Assembly (NCBI GenBank): GCA_001414485.1
Contig: LLEY01000122.1
Coordinates: 124,001 to 188,000, forward strand
Direction: 5' to 3'
Source: Calycina herbarum
Lineage: Eukaryota; Ascomycota; Leotiomycetes; Helotiales; Pezizellaceae
DNA: 64,000 nucleotides
The notes under the pieces are model-generated. The model did not search any database and was not told the origin of the DNA. It was given only the letters and a program-made list of their open reading frames with translations. Both the position numbers and the translations under genes were made by a program. Positions 45,944-57,800 of this stretch are shown here, piece by piece (the stretch's first letter is position 1; each line of letters opens with the position of its first letter).

Positions 45944-47804
45944 ACGTGGTATACCAGGACCTCGTGATTATCAGGACCTCGTGAATTTTTTCCTACCCTA
46001 CTACTTTAAAATATAATAAAACTACTATAATACATTAAATTAATTAAAACTACTCGGAATCTAATAAACTAGATATATCTACAACTTCTTAACACGTCCG
46101 CGTATTATAACTAGTTTTTCTATAAGTGCTATAACGTCGCCGAGTCGTTTATCCTTCATCTTCTCCACCCTCCCTAGAGCGCTTGTTACGTCGAACCTGC
46201 TCCTCCGCATTCTTCTAGGCTAATCCGTCCTATACATCCTCTATAGTAAGTGTACCTCCTTCTTAGACACGGGTATTTTTAGCCCTCTGGCGTTTGCTAA
46301 GGGCTTTATTTGCTGTTCGAAGTATACGGACCTTAGCTAATAAGAGGGTCACCTTATAGGCTAATCACTCTATACCTTTTACTAACAAAGCGATTGTCTA
46401 GAAAATAGGTGTTAGCGAGCTTCCTTAGTAACGAGTAATATAATCCTTAATAAGAGTTAATTACAAAAGAGCTTTAGAAGGGTTATAAGGAGTCTAGGAG
46501 ATCTAAGAGGTGGCGTCAGCAGAGGGGGGTCCAGTAGGTATAGGAGTCCGTAACTTGACATTAAGCTTTAAGATCACAGTCTAGGGTTCTAGAGGTACTA
46601 GACCAGCTCTACAGAACCCAGCTTTGGTGTTTTAGGTTGTTATTAACTAGTTATAGGCTATGTAAAACGTAAGAAAGAACTCGACCTTAGTAATATAGTT
46701 TATATAAGCCTTAATAAAGGTCTCGATTTAACGCTTATATATACGTTTAAGAATACTAAAACACCTAACGTCGAGTAGCTAGGTTAGATAAGACAAATAA
46801 GAAGGTAGGTAAAGAGTAATAATGTTATATAACTTATAATACTCTTAGAATACTACTGATTTATAACTCTTATACCTATCTAGAACTAATATTTAATATA
46901 GCCCTTTTATATAACTACGAGTATACTTATTGAAGTGTTCTAGCCATTCTAAGCCCGTCTTATTATTAGTCTATCTATTACTAGTTAGTTTAATAACCCA
47001 GTTGTTAGGAAGACCGCCCTTAGTATACTAACTAGCAAGGTGATTTTTCCCTTGAACCACTAAGAATAGAGGGATGCTTAAACCCTCTCTATTAATAAAG
47101 ACAATTGCTATAGCCTATTCCCGATTGCCTGGCTAGACAGCCTTGCCTCTGCTACGTCGATTAGCGCGTGTAACAACCATTCTAGCGCAGATAACACCTA
47201 TTATAAAACTAGTCTTATTAAAGTTATAGAAATCGTAGTCTTAGATCCTATATTTCGCCCGCATATTCTCTACTAGTCGAAACCACGTGCTAATTAGCTT
47301 AGGATCTTCGTACAAGGCCCTTTAGAAATCGTAAACGCGATTAAAACGCGTCTTTAGTTCTAGACGTCGTTATATAAATCGTTATACCTAGTTCTTTCCG
47401 ACGCGTTATCCTCTACGCGACTCGAGTATATAATTTACTATATCTTCTACACCACCTAGCCGGGGCGTAAATCCTCTCGTATCTAGATTAAGTATATTTT
47501 GAATAATCACCTCCTCTTCTATTATAGTTATTTTATAATTTGCTAGCTAGTGTTCGCTAAGAGTAGTTCGACTAGCCATTCTATCGGTAAGTGTAGAATA
47601 AGGGACTCTGTATAGCTTCGCAGCTTTACTACGGTTTATTCGTTTAGATGATCGAATAGCTTCGATAGCTAGGATAATTCGAGCTTCTTGGGTTTGAGAT
47701 TCTATTAGGTAGTTGTTGAGAAAACGCGTGTTAAAGTTAGAGGTAGTGGGGTAGGGAAAAAATTCACGAGGTCCTGATAATCACGAGGTCCTGGTATACC
47801 ACGT
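45944..47804 (-). mobile_element. Fot1/pogo-type transposon (element C), 1861 bp
   Basis: Inverted ends of about 60 bp begin ACGTGGTATACCAGGACCTC and contain a repeated CAGGACCTCGTGA block, flanked by TA (45942-45943, 47805-47806). The size is that of complete Fot elements. Its protein is close to that of element A, so A and C are related families with different ends. Confidence 0.94.
46060..47705 (-). pseudogene. DDE transposase of element C, dead
   Basis: The minus-strand reading starts at ATA where ATG is expected, then SQTQEARIILAIEAIRSSKR. It continues with LNLDTRGFTPRLGG, FYNFNKTSFIIGVI (first Asp changed to Asn), VVTRANRRSRGKAV, LVLDRYKSYKS and LPTYLSYL. TAG codons occur at Gln/Trp positions. 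The ATG-to-ATA and GAC-to-AAC changes are RIP-type. Confidence 0.9.
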
Positions 47805-49339
47805 TAGAGTAATTGTGTTATTTATAACCTGGAAGGTTCTGTAATAATTGCCTCTAAAAAAGAAGACATCGCTACTATTAGAGCTTATCTACGTGAGAAT
47901 AAATAATATCCCAGTTAACTATACTCTTTAGATTGAGTCTTCATAAGTATATTATCCCATGGCAAAGTAAATAAAGTTCTAAATAAGTATGCTCTTTCCT
48001 TCCGGTTTTACTCTTCATGGGCACTTCCAGCAACGTATCGCGAATCCAAATTTCCAAGTGTTGGTATGACTTGGTGGCCAATAGCATGATGCAAAAAGAG
48101 TATATTATCGTTCGTGCATACAGAGCAAAGTTAGCTGCTCTGTCTACTTAAATAGACCTTAAGCGAGAAGGTCACGTGAAGCGCTACTCGCTCATTATTA
48201 TGCCGACACCAAGTAAACAAAATAAGCGAATAATCACAAGTAAAGAAATTTCCAATGTCTCAAGTCCCAACCCTCTTCCTTCACTTGTACCACCTTATCT
48301 CCACCGGGATCCCAGGGATGCGAGATATCTCCATCACTTTGTTCCTCTATATCCGATTAGTAGCCTGAGTCGTAGCCTGTAGGTAGTTCGGCATTGGTTT
48401 TGTTGCCGGCGAAAAGAGTGTTTATACTCCGCTTTGAGGAAGTGATGTTCGTGATACACGAGCGTGAAACGAAACTGTATAGCGCACAAGGTTAGGTTTG
48501 TGGAAGGCGTTGCTTGCATGTATCGTACCTCTCGAGAGTGTAAAGCCGGTAAGGAGAAGTAAATTTTCAGAGTCTTGAGAATCGTTTGTTTTCTTTCTTT
48601 CTCTACAAGCTCGAATTTCAGGATCATCTCCTTAAACTGCTCTCTGAACTGAGGGAAATTTTTGGCGCTAGCCTCCTTGAGCCGAGGGAATGTAGTATCC
48701 AAGCTGTCTTCTTCTCTCCTCGGTTCTCTCGCATATGACGAAGCCGGCTTTTTTTGCGTATAACGAAAACGGTTGTTTTGTAAGCTACTCGCACCATGGA
48801 TTTGCGCTTAATTTTGGACAAGCTAAAGTCGGTTTGTTCTCCTTCTTCTTTTCTCTCTTGCGCTAATTTTTGTAAATCCTCTTTTGGTTTACAAGCTATT
48901 TATCCCATCCTGGTCTTGGGAAAGGAGGTATTGTATTGACCCTTGTCTTTTAGGTTTGAGAACGAGGGAGAGGCTATAATAACAGATACCAGGTTCTCGA
49001 AGAGCTTAATAACGAGAGCAATAATTATCGTTTTGGCGAAGGATGTTAGTTTATCCGAGGGGTGCGAAGTTTGTCGTTTGCTTACAAAGTTAAGAAGACG
49101 AAGTAGCGGAAGCGAAGAGTCCTAAATTTACAATTGGCAACAAACAGCTAGAACTGGAAAGGTTAATATATACTCAATAAAGACTACTTCTGAATTCAAA
49201 CCTCAAGGCATTACTACAAAATGTTAGAGACAAGCTGTGAAGTAAAGAGTGAATTCAAGATGTTCTACTAAAGGATAGCCTGAGAGGAGTATATGTAGAC
49301 TCTCAGAGTCTGTGCTACGGATAGTCTAGTATAACTCGT
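47805..49339. other. Sparse region with one doubtful minus-strand frame
   Basis: The open frame 48334-48702 on the minus strand includes a helix-like charged segment (KNFPQFREQFKEMILKFELVEKERKQ) that could belong to a small gene, but start, splice sites and a second half are unclear. Nothing else stands out. Confidence 0.3.
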
Positions 49340-49790
49340 AACGCTTTATCCAAGTGACATTTATTTAACTTAGTTATAGGAAATATTTAGAGTAATCGAG
49401 TTGGTTAAATGAAGCTGAGAAAGTCTTGAAAGTATAGATCACAGGTTTTTATCTTAGTGGTAGTTGTTCAATTTAACCATTTGAAATATTTAGAGTAATT
49501 AAGTCAAGTAAATAAAGTTAGGAAATCTTAAAAGTTTAGCTTACAGGTTCTTATCTAAAAAAACATTTATTCAATTTAAGTATTTGGAATATTCAGAGTA
49601 ATCAAGTTATTCAAATGAAGTTAAGAAAGTCTTTCAAGTGTAGGTTAAAGATACTTATCCAAGTAATATTTGGTTGATTTGATTATTCTAGAAAGTTAGA
49701 GTAATTAAGTTAACTAAATAAAGTTGGGATATTCTCAGAATTATAGAGCACAGGTACTTATTTAAGTACTCTTTATATAATTTTAATATT
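49340..49790 (+). repeat. Diverged 103-bp tandem repeat, about four units
   Basis: The anchor AGAGTAAT recurs at 49389, 49492, 49595 and 49698, exactly 103 bp apart each time. Companion motifs (AAATGAAG/AAATAAAG, TCTTGAAAG, ACAGGT-CTTATC) follow in order. Units are diverged by substitutions but keep their length. Confidence 0.88.
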
Positions 49791-50169
49791 CTAAAGATTT
49801 TAAGAAAATTAGATTTACTTGTAGCGAGTTTAGAGTAAGACAGAATTGGTGGTGGATAAAGCATATCACAGCTGAAAAGGTTCTTTGATTCCAATTGCTT
49901 CTGTTGAAAGGAAACCATTATCAAGACATAGTTCCTATTTTCCAGTTCCCAGTTCCATTATTATTATTATTCAAGCCGTCCAAGAAGAGCGGCACAAGTT
50001 TCCATCCTGTAATTCCCAGCGCCAAACTCCATAAATCTATAAAGACAAATCTGAAACCCTTAATCTTTACACACCCTTACGTAAACTTTGACAAACAACC
50101 ACTCCCATTCCACCCCAATATCTCCTTGTTTCCATCCCCCCCCCCCGAAATAGAATGGATAAAGATGAA

Positions 50170-50400
50170 ACCAGAAAGACGATTGTTGGTGAAATTTGAC
50201 AATCCCGCTGCACCTTATGCTCTCCACACCCAACGCTCTATAGACCAGATGTGAAAATTGAAAGGCGAGAGGCGGATTAGACAAAGGCGAAACCAAGAAG
50301 ACACTGGTTGGTGAAATTTGACGACCCAGCTACAACCCCAATTCTCCAGTCCCAAGCTCTATAAATCAGACCTGAAAATTGGAAGAAAAAACGAAGAGGC
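50170..50400 (+). repeat. Two-copy tandem duplication, about 122 bp
   Basis: TTGGTGAAATTTGAC begins at 50186 and again at 50308, followed in both by CCAAGCTCTATA/CCAACGCTCTATA and GAAAATTG. A weaker third relative may lie at about 49980-50060. Confidence 0.7.
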
Positions 50401-50506
50401 GTATAATATCTCATGGAAGCCGCTCCATTGTCTCCGCTCTGTCCTCACAGAATGAACGGGTTCTCTTCATGGCATTTTTGACTATGCGACGCGTTAGTCT
50501 TGATCC

Positions 50507-51000
50507 CTAGCTAAGGGGGAAAACTTCAAACATACTCTTCTTCCAGCTGCGAATGCACTTCTCTTTGATACCTCTCTCGTAGTCAATTGCTGTGCCTCGC
50601 CGGTCAAACTCCTTTGCAAAGTTAGCATCCGCTATTGCAAGTTCAATCGAGAAGTGATGGGATGGGGGTGGTATGAGATGGGAATGCAAAAAGACTTACC
50701 ACCGCGTCAACCTTCATGAAATCCTCCCACAAAAGCCCAACAGCCTCCTCGTTGTACGGAAACTTTGCGCTCCATTCTCGCATCTCCTTACGCATTGTGA
50801 CTGCTTTCTCTCCGTGAATTGCTTGAACAAGGTTGTGTTGTGATGTGATGTGTTGTATGAAATTCGCAGTGACTTCGTAGAAACTTCTCAATTCACGTCC
50901 CCCGCGTCTCAAAATTCGGCCTCACCATCAAACTCAGCCTTCTGCCTGCTGTCTTGCAGTATAATCCCTGTCAACCCCCAAACAAGGTCAAACCGGAGGT
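50507..51000 (-). pseudogene. Small multi-exon orphan gene or remnant
   Basis: The minus-strand reading gives a helical protein-like segment (SFYEVTANFIQHITSQHNL, EKAVTMRKEMREWSAKFPYN, LLWEDFMKVDAV). A GTAAGT donor with a CAATAG acceptor follows, then a segment ANFAKEFDRRGTAIDYERG and KCIRSWKKSMFEVFPLS. The phases do not match across the intron, and no ATG begins the first segment, so it is either wrongly modelled or broken. No domain recognised. Confidence 0.35.
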
Positions 51001-51284
51001 TGATTGTTGACACTCCGACCCGTCTCCGTAGTACTCTCCGATTTGTGCCTGAAATTGAATTTTGTGAATGCGGGAAATAGGATACAGGGGTTTTAGGGGG
51101 GTTTTTTGCTTAGCGAGATTTCAATTGAACATTTGAAAATAGTTGATGCCTGGCGTCTATTAGCCGAAGGCTGACACACAATGGTGGTCGATCTTTAATT
51201 TGGTGAGCCAGCCTCTTCCTTTTCCCTTTTCTTCTCTTTCAACAACAACTTTGATCTTGTCAATCGTGCGCAACAACAGCCGTG

Positions 51285-51685
51285 ATGGCGAGCCTGAGGG
51301 TGAGAGCGCCCTTTGAGCCCTGCCTCAGTGGCAATAGGTAAGTGACGAGTTTGGTTCTTGAATTGCTTCTTTGGGGTCATTAGCAGTGCTAATTGAAATA
51401 GAAACGAGGGCCTTCATCGACGATTCCTGGAGTCTGACGACGACGATGACGACGAGCTCGATCTGATCCTTCGATCCCCCAACATCCCCGAGTAAGTCGA
51501 CTCCATCACACCTCCATACCCTCAATAAATCTCCCTTCTCTCGAGATAGTGACTTGTGCTGATCAACTTGTAGCCCTGAGCGGCTCGCGACCCCAAGCAA
51601 CTTCGACAAGCACGAGAAGCCCGTCTTGTGGCTGGCACATTTGCAACCCCTTCTCAAGCGAGGTCAGCGTATCACCCCCGGATAA
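51285..51685 (+). CDS. Small acidic protein, three exons, orphan
   Basis: ATG 51285; exons 51285-51337, 51402-51491 and 51574-51685 join in frame to 84 residues. Both introns have GTAAGT donors, branch-like GCTAAT/GCTGAT and TAG acceptors. The product has a run of six aspartates (FLESDDDDDDELDL) and a Leu/Lys-rich end. An alternative donor near 51662 (GTCAGC) could join it to an open frame ending at 51803 (KAAAKYWKNSDAGKRII). Function unknown. Confidence 0.4.
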
Positions 51686-51803
51686 AACACACTTCAACCC
51701 CATGGGGTCTCCTTTTCATCTCCCTCCACACAAAGCCGCCGCAAAATATTGGAAGAATTCAGATGCAGGAAAGAGAATCATCTTTGGCGCCACTATCCGG
51801 TGA

Positions 51804-53150
51804 CGGCGTCCGCAACATCAAAGTATGCCACGAGCGAAAATCGCTTCCCAAGTCAAATGGAACACCGCGGCAATAAGAGTTCCCAACCTCGAAAGAGATC
51901 CTTCGCAAGAACATACCGCAATATCCACAACAACCCATTCCCTTCGTCCGCCAAATTATCCCATCACATTCCCACTACCCCTTCAGCTGACTCCAACACG
52001 ACTTAGAACACTTACTATCAAGCCAATGTAGGTCGAGGCCATCCGAACTCCGGCGCATCTCGTGGAAGAAGTCGTATATGGACCAACGAGTTACGAAAGG
52101 AGCCTCCAATGGCATCCCCCTCACCATCTCAACCCCTAAGTTGTTACTAGACAGCGCCAGTAGTATGTATGGCTAAAGTATACCACTTAGTCTGCTACCC
52201 AATCTTGGAAGGGATAATGAGGAAGTCAAGAATAACTTCACACCCTACTAACCCTTCAGTTGACTCCAATACTACTCTCAAGCTTGCGAAAGCTCTCTCT
52301 TCGAAGCTTCCATACCAAAACCGTCCCCCGACCGGCGTGTTGCCCCTCCCCTCAACCTCGACCTCCTCCCGTCGAGTCCTCCCTCTGATGATCGACCTTG
52401 GAACACTCATTCTCAAACAAATGCTAGAGTGGGTCGAGGCCATCCAAATTCCAGATCTTTTCCTTGGGGCTGTGGTATGTGTACCAACGTTGTCGCTCTA
52501 ATTGGAAACTCAGGTAATGGAGGGTACATGTGCCTTCTCGATGGACTGAGGTCCTACCATCACCAACCTCCATGTATCCCCCAGGATCGGCAGGAAATGG
52601 ATGCTTTGGCAAAGATCTAATGAATAACCAACAAAATCCACAACCTAACCAAGCCATACCAGAGAACTAACTGGTTATACGCAAGTGTATACCACTACAT
52701 CCAACGCCCAAGACATATCGGTGTCAGTCTCCTGGATCCAGCCTCACAGCTACTATGCATCTTATTTGGTCTCCAAAAGAGCAACCTTCCCGATTGACTT
52801 CGGTCTTGGGGGCTGGGGGGGGCCGAACCTCAAAATCAGCTGCTAAACCAAACCATTCCCTTTGCGATCCCACTACACCCAACGCCCAAGACGTATGCTT
52901 TGGAGGCTTTCGAGTTTCGACTTGACAACCTTCCAAGTTTATCAACCTCGATGCAGGATTGATTCCGTGATACCCTCGCGAGTCAATCGTCAGCCTTCTG
53001 GTACGCAATTTGGTGTAAGTTCTTTTTTCAGTTTGCATTTCCACTTTCATCTTCTGACCGCTTAAAATAAGAAACTGACAAACCACAGGTCCACGAGAGA
53101 GACCCTAGCTTCCGACTCGAGCTGAATATCTGAAGAAGCACCCTTCCCCA
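51804..53150. other. Region of short duplicated blocks, no clear gene
   Basis: Pairs of similar sequence: CCCTTCAGCTGACTCCAACA (about 51980) with a diverged copy at about 52254; GTCGAGGCCATCC at about 52030 and 52432; CACTACAYCCAACGCCCAAG at about 52695 and 52870. Many differences are C/T or G/A. Open frames such as 52169-52501 run across these blocks. Confidence 0.55.
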
Positions 53151-53650
53151 AGCAAAAACGGCATGGAGAATTATGAAGTCGTTTTGGCTACAATGTTACC
53201 AGCACTCATACCACTCACCCACTTTGAACTGCAAGCCGCAGCCGCTGAACAATCCGTGTCGACCCCAACTCCTCCTGCAAGACACCCGAATGACGACGAC
53301 GTTGCGGCCCCTAAAAGTTCAGATTCAAACCGCACCTCGAAGTCATCAGACAGATTGAGCAGAAGTGAGATTACCGGGTCAATATTCTCTACTTTAGAGA
53401 CAGGTACATCGTCCAGAACTAGACGACAGTCATGAAGTTTGTTCAAGCTATCCATAATTTGTATTAGAAGAAGTTCTTCTTCTCGAGGTTCACTAACATT
53501 CGACAAGTGGTAAATCCAAACTTTGCTGACAGATGCCTTCTTGCAACTTGTCGGATGTTGGAGAACCTTGAGAAGAAGAATTTCTTGGATCTCTTTTTGA
53601 CTCCAGAATCCTGAGCCCTGGCAGCACAGGTCATTTGTCGTCAATGCAGA

Positions 53651-53950
53651 ATGCCTCCGGAAACATCTTTCTTTTGTTATTACTATGCTTCATATCCCAA
53701 CTTCCTCGGTACATTTCTATCACAAAGCCAATTGGTACGAATGCTGACAGGTCTTCCTCTCCCGCCCAACCATCTTCGGTCTGAAGAGATTTTCGAGTCG
53801 GGTTACCAAGATTGTTCGTGCTTACCATTCCAAGAGACGAGTTGTGTTGAGCAAGTCTTGGACGGCATCCATCCGGGCACCATTTTGGCGGACGTCAAGG
53901 CACAATTATCTGAATATGAGTTCCCAATCGTGAACCCAACTGCGTGTTGA
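53651..53950 (+). CDS. Candidate 99-residue ORF, cysteine-containing
   Basis: ATG 53651 to a stop at 53948-53950. It has protein-like composition, with YPNFLGTFLSQSQLVRML, LPPNHLRSEEIFESGYQDC and QVLDGIHPGTILADVKAQL, and six cysteines. Its first codons (PETSFFCYYY) resemble the METPFFCYSY encoded by the 115-bp repeats at 63.3 kb, so it shares sequence with them. No signal peptide. Opposite-strand and adjacent frames are also open, so the coding strand is not settled. Confidence 0.3.
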   Translation: MPPETSFFCYYYASYPNFLGTFLSQSQLVRMLTGLPLPPNHLRSEEIFESGYQDCSCLPFQETSCVEQVLDGIHPGTILADVKAQLSEYEFPIVNPTAC

Positions 53951-54299
53951 CATCCTTTTTGAGAAGAAGGGTTCAGGAGTTGATGGGCAAATATGATTCA
54001 GCTCCGTACATATATGTAAGACTTCCTACCACTATCCAGTATTCTCTATCATACTAACTGATGACCAGTGACTTCCTCGGTGCATTTCGGTGGCTTCCTC
54101 CTCGGCGTATTCTTCGGTATCTCCTCCAATCTCTTCTTTGGTGTTTTCTTCGGTATCTTCAGTGCTTTCTTCCTTGGTCTTGAGTTCCACCTTGGGCGTT
54201 TCTTTGACAGCATTGGTTCGAGCGCTTTTTGACACTTGATCAATACAATCTTCTGGGTATGGTTACTCCACCATGTGGACGGACCAGGCTAAAGGGAAA

Positions 54300-55250
54300 A
54301 TCTAGAACATTTCACAATACGATGAACCAAAAAGCTGGAAAGAAACGACCAAATGGAAACCTGAAGAAGAAGAGGGCGTGGTGGATGAGGTGGAAAGGAC
54401 ATAAGAAGGAAGCTTTTTTGATCCACCCAAGGCCAAGGTAAGTTAGCCGAGCCCCTTGTTTACCTTGCACGATTTCATTTATTGAGAGGCTGACTTATTC
54501 TGGCAGAAGTTGGTAGTCATTTACGGACTATGGAATGGGCGTTCACAGAGTGGTTTTTGCATTTGCTGCGGTGTTTTCTATGACGCCTCGTGCGTCAGTA
54601 TCGGCCGGGTCAAGCGCATCCAACTGGAGCGAGACTTTGGCAGTGGGAACAAAGTCTCGAAGCTTCGCACCGCCAAAAAATCGAGGCCTCCCACTGACAA
54701 AGTCTCAAAGCCTCCCAAGATGGACAAATCGAAGCAAAAGACAGAGAGTATCAGCATCGGCAAGATGAAGCGCATCCAAATGGAGCGTGACTACTATGAC
54801 AACTATTTCGTCTTGCCAATGCTGATACTCTCTGTCTTTTCCTTGGTGGACACCCTGACAGAGATGGACGCAAGCGTGCCATCAACCATATCGCCAACAG
54901 CCTCAACATCACCCCATTCCAGGTTTAAGTAAGCACCGTCCTTGATTGCGCTTCATACTTCATGCCATACTAATAAGAATTTCAGAAGAATATCGGTGAA
55001 AGCACCAGACGAAGAGCAGACTGCAGAAAACGAAGACTTTCACCTTTCCACAAACCTTCTCAACACAGCTAGTCCACGTCCAATACCAAACATCCGGTCT
55101 TTGAATATCAATTCGACACCTGCGCTCAAGCCTGCAATGAAACACAACTTCATAAAGCTCTTCCTCCTCTCATTTCAGCAACATAGCACCGCAATGATAC
55201 CCACGCGATGGCAATCCGGTAACTGGGCTCGGAAAGTAGATCTGTGAGGA
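54300..55250 (+). pseudogene. Exon-like segments of an unrecognised gene, with internal duplication
   Basis: A frame reading PKSWKETTKWKPEEEEGVVD with one TAA joins, across a GTAAGT...GGCAG intron (54438-54506), to KLVVIYGLWNGRSQSGF. Two copies of a SIGRVKRIQLERDF/SIGKMKRIQMERDY motif follow at about 54597-54640 and 54750-54795. A second good intron (GTAAGC donor, CATACTAATA branch, TTTCAG acceptor at 54986) leads to KAPDEEQTAENEDF. Frames do not chain fully, so I call it a remnant. Confidence 0.35.
54738..54842. repeat. Inverted repeat, about 33-bp arms
   Basis: AAGACAGAGAGTATCAGCAT near 54739 is matched by its reverse complement near 54823-54842, and the arms continue through TCGGCAAGATGA/TCGTCTTGCCAA with two mismatches. 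The ~36-bp loop lies between. It could fold as a transcript hairpin. Confidence 0.8.
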
Positions 55251-56239
55251 GTTCTGTATTTTTTCATTAGACTTAGTTTGAAATAAAACATATTGTACCT
55301 TAGGCGGGGCTCGCGCCCTCGACCATTCGCTTGTGTTGCTATTATTTTGAGAAGAGGACGCCAAGTTGTCTTCCAGCTCTGTAATACGTCTTAGAAACAG
55401 AATCCCAGAATGATGCATAGTCGACAAGGGGTAGCAGCCAACAAATGCGTGCTCTTCAAGGTATGTTTTCTTTGTCTGGAACTCTTAATCCCTTACTGAC
55501 ATTATGAAGCAATTTGACCTCGAACGATCATTCTCCTCCTAAACCAGCTGCTCAAGTTTGCGGTACTTCGAACGACGCCCACACCAGCACACCACTTCAA
55601 TTCCACCTTCTGACCTTGAGGACTTGATCTTTGGCCCGGAATACCCATGTTGATGCCATCTACTGAAAGCGATAATTATAGACCACTAATTTCGTTCAAC
55701 GCCAGTCAAATGTGTAGCATCAACCAAAAATTCCCAAGTCTCGAAACCTCATTCAAGCCTTCAGAATCAATCAACAGTTCAACGCATTTGGTGGACTTGC
55801 CGATATTCCACAGATGAGCTTTCGACAAGAGTGATCAGAAATGAATTTACGACAACTTTGTCTTGCTTGGCAGACGTTCCCACTCGACAGCGCCCAGTTA
55901 GTTCAGCACTTGATCCCATGTCGTTGTGGGGTGGCGATTTTGAGCACAGCGAGAGCATCATCGCAGTAAGTTCAACTCTCATTTCTTGCTGTTGTCACAA
56001 CGAAGCTAAATTAATAACAGAAGCAGCTCTGATTCGATGGATTGAGACGCCACTCTTTCACGGACGTTCCCCCTAGATAGGGCTCAGCAGTCGCACTCCT
56101 AAACTTCCACTGCCAATATCTCCATCACAGTACAAGAGACTCGATGCCTTTGAAGGGTAACCAAAGAAACATCAACAGTTGGGTTTGAATAGAGAGAGTT
56201 CTCGAAAACGAGGAGACACCTTGGCAAATCGCGACCATG

Positions 56240-57100
56240 CAGCACTCACGCTCCTCGTTCGCACAAGAAAGACCAATCGTGGAGTTCGGCAGCTTAGGAA
56301 GTAGGTACTTTGAGGACTTTGTTCAACAAATCCGGCAACATAGTGACGGCTGTGAACTGAACGGGGCCACAGACCAGCCACCCCACCACGAGTTCAGAAA
56401 CGAAATTCAGTTCACAGTGGTCACTCTGTTGTTCGTATTTCAGAAAGGTCTCCTGCAGCTATTCCACAGAAACTCTCAGCCTTCCAAAAATATTCCAGGT
56501 TGCTAAACCACCAAAGCCTCGAAGTACCCCAAGAAGGACAAGATTTATGTCGTACATTCGATACACGTATCTTGAACAAGCTCAACGTTTCGCAGCCACA
56601 AGTCTATACAACGACTAAAGCATAATCCATATTCACTGGCACATACAATCAGGTCGTCAACGTTCTGTGGTTGCTTACTCTGTCAATCTTTTCAAATATC
56701 GGCGGTTAGTGAGGGCATCACGTCCCATACATTTCATGATTTAGCTCCGAATCTGCTTCCACAATATTGGACTGCTGTTCTAGAAGCTGTTGAAAGACTT
56801 CTCCCTCGCTCGAAAGTCTTTCTTCTTCAATTATTTCCGCGCATTCGATACACATATCTTGAACAGCCACGACTCCCAGAGGGGCCCGCCTCCTGTTCAC
56901 AGCCGTCACTCAGTTGGAATCTCAAGTGTCACTCCCGCTCATAGACTCCCTACACCACGACGACTAAGTAACGGCTGCAGACTGAGTATGGGCATGGTAG
57001 TTCGTATCTCACATGGTCCCCCTGCATCTATTCCACAACAACTCCCAGACCGAGGTAACAGTCACAACTCAGTCGAAAGCTGAGGTCCCCCTCCCCCTCA
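56240..57100. repeat. Decayed internal duplication
   Basis: CATTCGATACACGTATCTTG (56558) recurs as CATTCGATACACATATCTTG (about 56843). The block GTTCGTATTTCAGAAAGG...CTATTCCACAG (about 56434) resembles GTTCGTATCTCACATGG...CTATTCCACAA (about 56999). Copies differ mostly by point changes. Confidence 0.65.
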
Positions 57101-57227
57101 CAGATCTCTCGGTTCTGAGGAGGCGCTGAGACCAAACTCCTCGAATATGTCATATCGTATCCTACCACGATTCCCCAAATCATTAGACAGTCAGATCGCA
57201 GTCATGATACCAGCACCATGGGCTCTT

Positions 57228-57255
57228 GCGATTTGCGATTTGCGATTTGCGATTT
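57228..57255 (-). repeat. AAATCGC heptamer repeat, right (inverted) copy
   Basis: Four GCGATTT units followed by AGT. This is the reverse complement of the 1679-1703 repeat with the same three flanking bases, about 55.5 kb away. Confidence 0.85.
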
Positions 57256-57800
57256 AGTTGTTATTGGAGTTTAGTGCATTCAGGATGCCATATAAACTCG
57301 GAAGTCTGTCGATAGAAACGTAGGGAAGAAAGCATGAGGAAACCGCTTCCCCTAGCATGGGCGGAGTTGGAATTCACAACAATGTCTTCCTGCTTGCGTT
57401 ATGCTAACTATCGGGTCCGAAGTTGGAGTTCATAACAACAATTGTCTTGGGGATTGGAAAATCTGTTTTGCGTGTCTGTCTCGCTGGCAATTCAGCCCCG
57501 ATGACATGCATGCATGTTGTCGTTGTCTGTGACTGACAGCCCTTCAGTAAGTCAACACCTTGATTCTCGTTCATAGCCCCTCTCGCTTAAATTCAACAAA
57601 CAGCACTTCCTTTTTTCTCTCCTAGCCCAGTCAATTTTGGGATTTGGGATCTCCTAACTCTGGAAATGCATTTACTAAGTCATTATAGGCACCGTTTTCT
57701 CTTTCGGCTATCTCCCCACAAGTTGCAAAGTTTGGTCGGACGGAAATGCCATAGGCGACCATTTTTGCTGTCGTGAACCCATGTGCATTAGCCTACTGGC

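Noticed and set aside
53171..53644. 157-codon minus-strand frame with a plausible composition (VWIYHLSNV, LVLDDVPVSKVENIDPVISL)
   Set aside because: No ATG at its start, and a 90-codon plus-strand frame with an ATG covers part of it; the strand could not be decided, so it is not annotated.
54049..54243. Gly/Phe-rich plus-strand reading (FLLGVFFGISSNLFFGVFF) that mimics a membrane protein
   Set aside because: It arises from a short TCTTCGGT-type repeat whose other strand reads as an acidic Glu/Thr repeat; simple repeat, not evidence of either protein.
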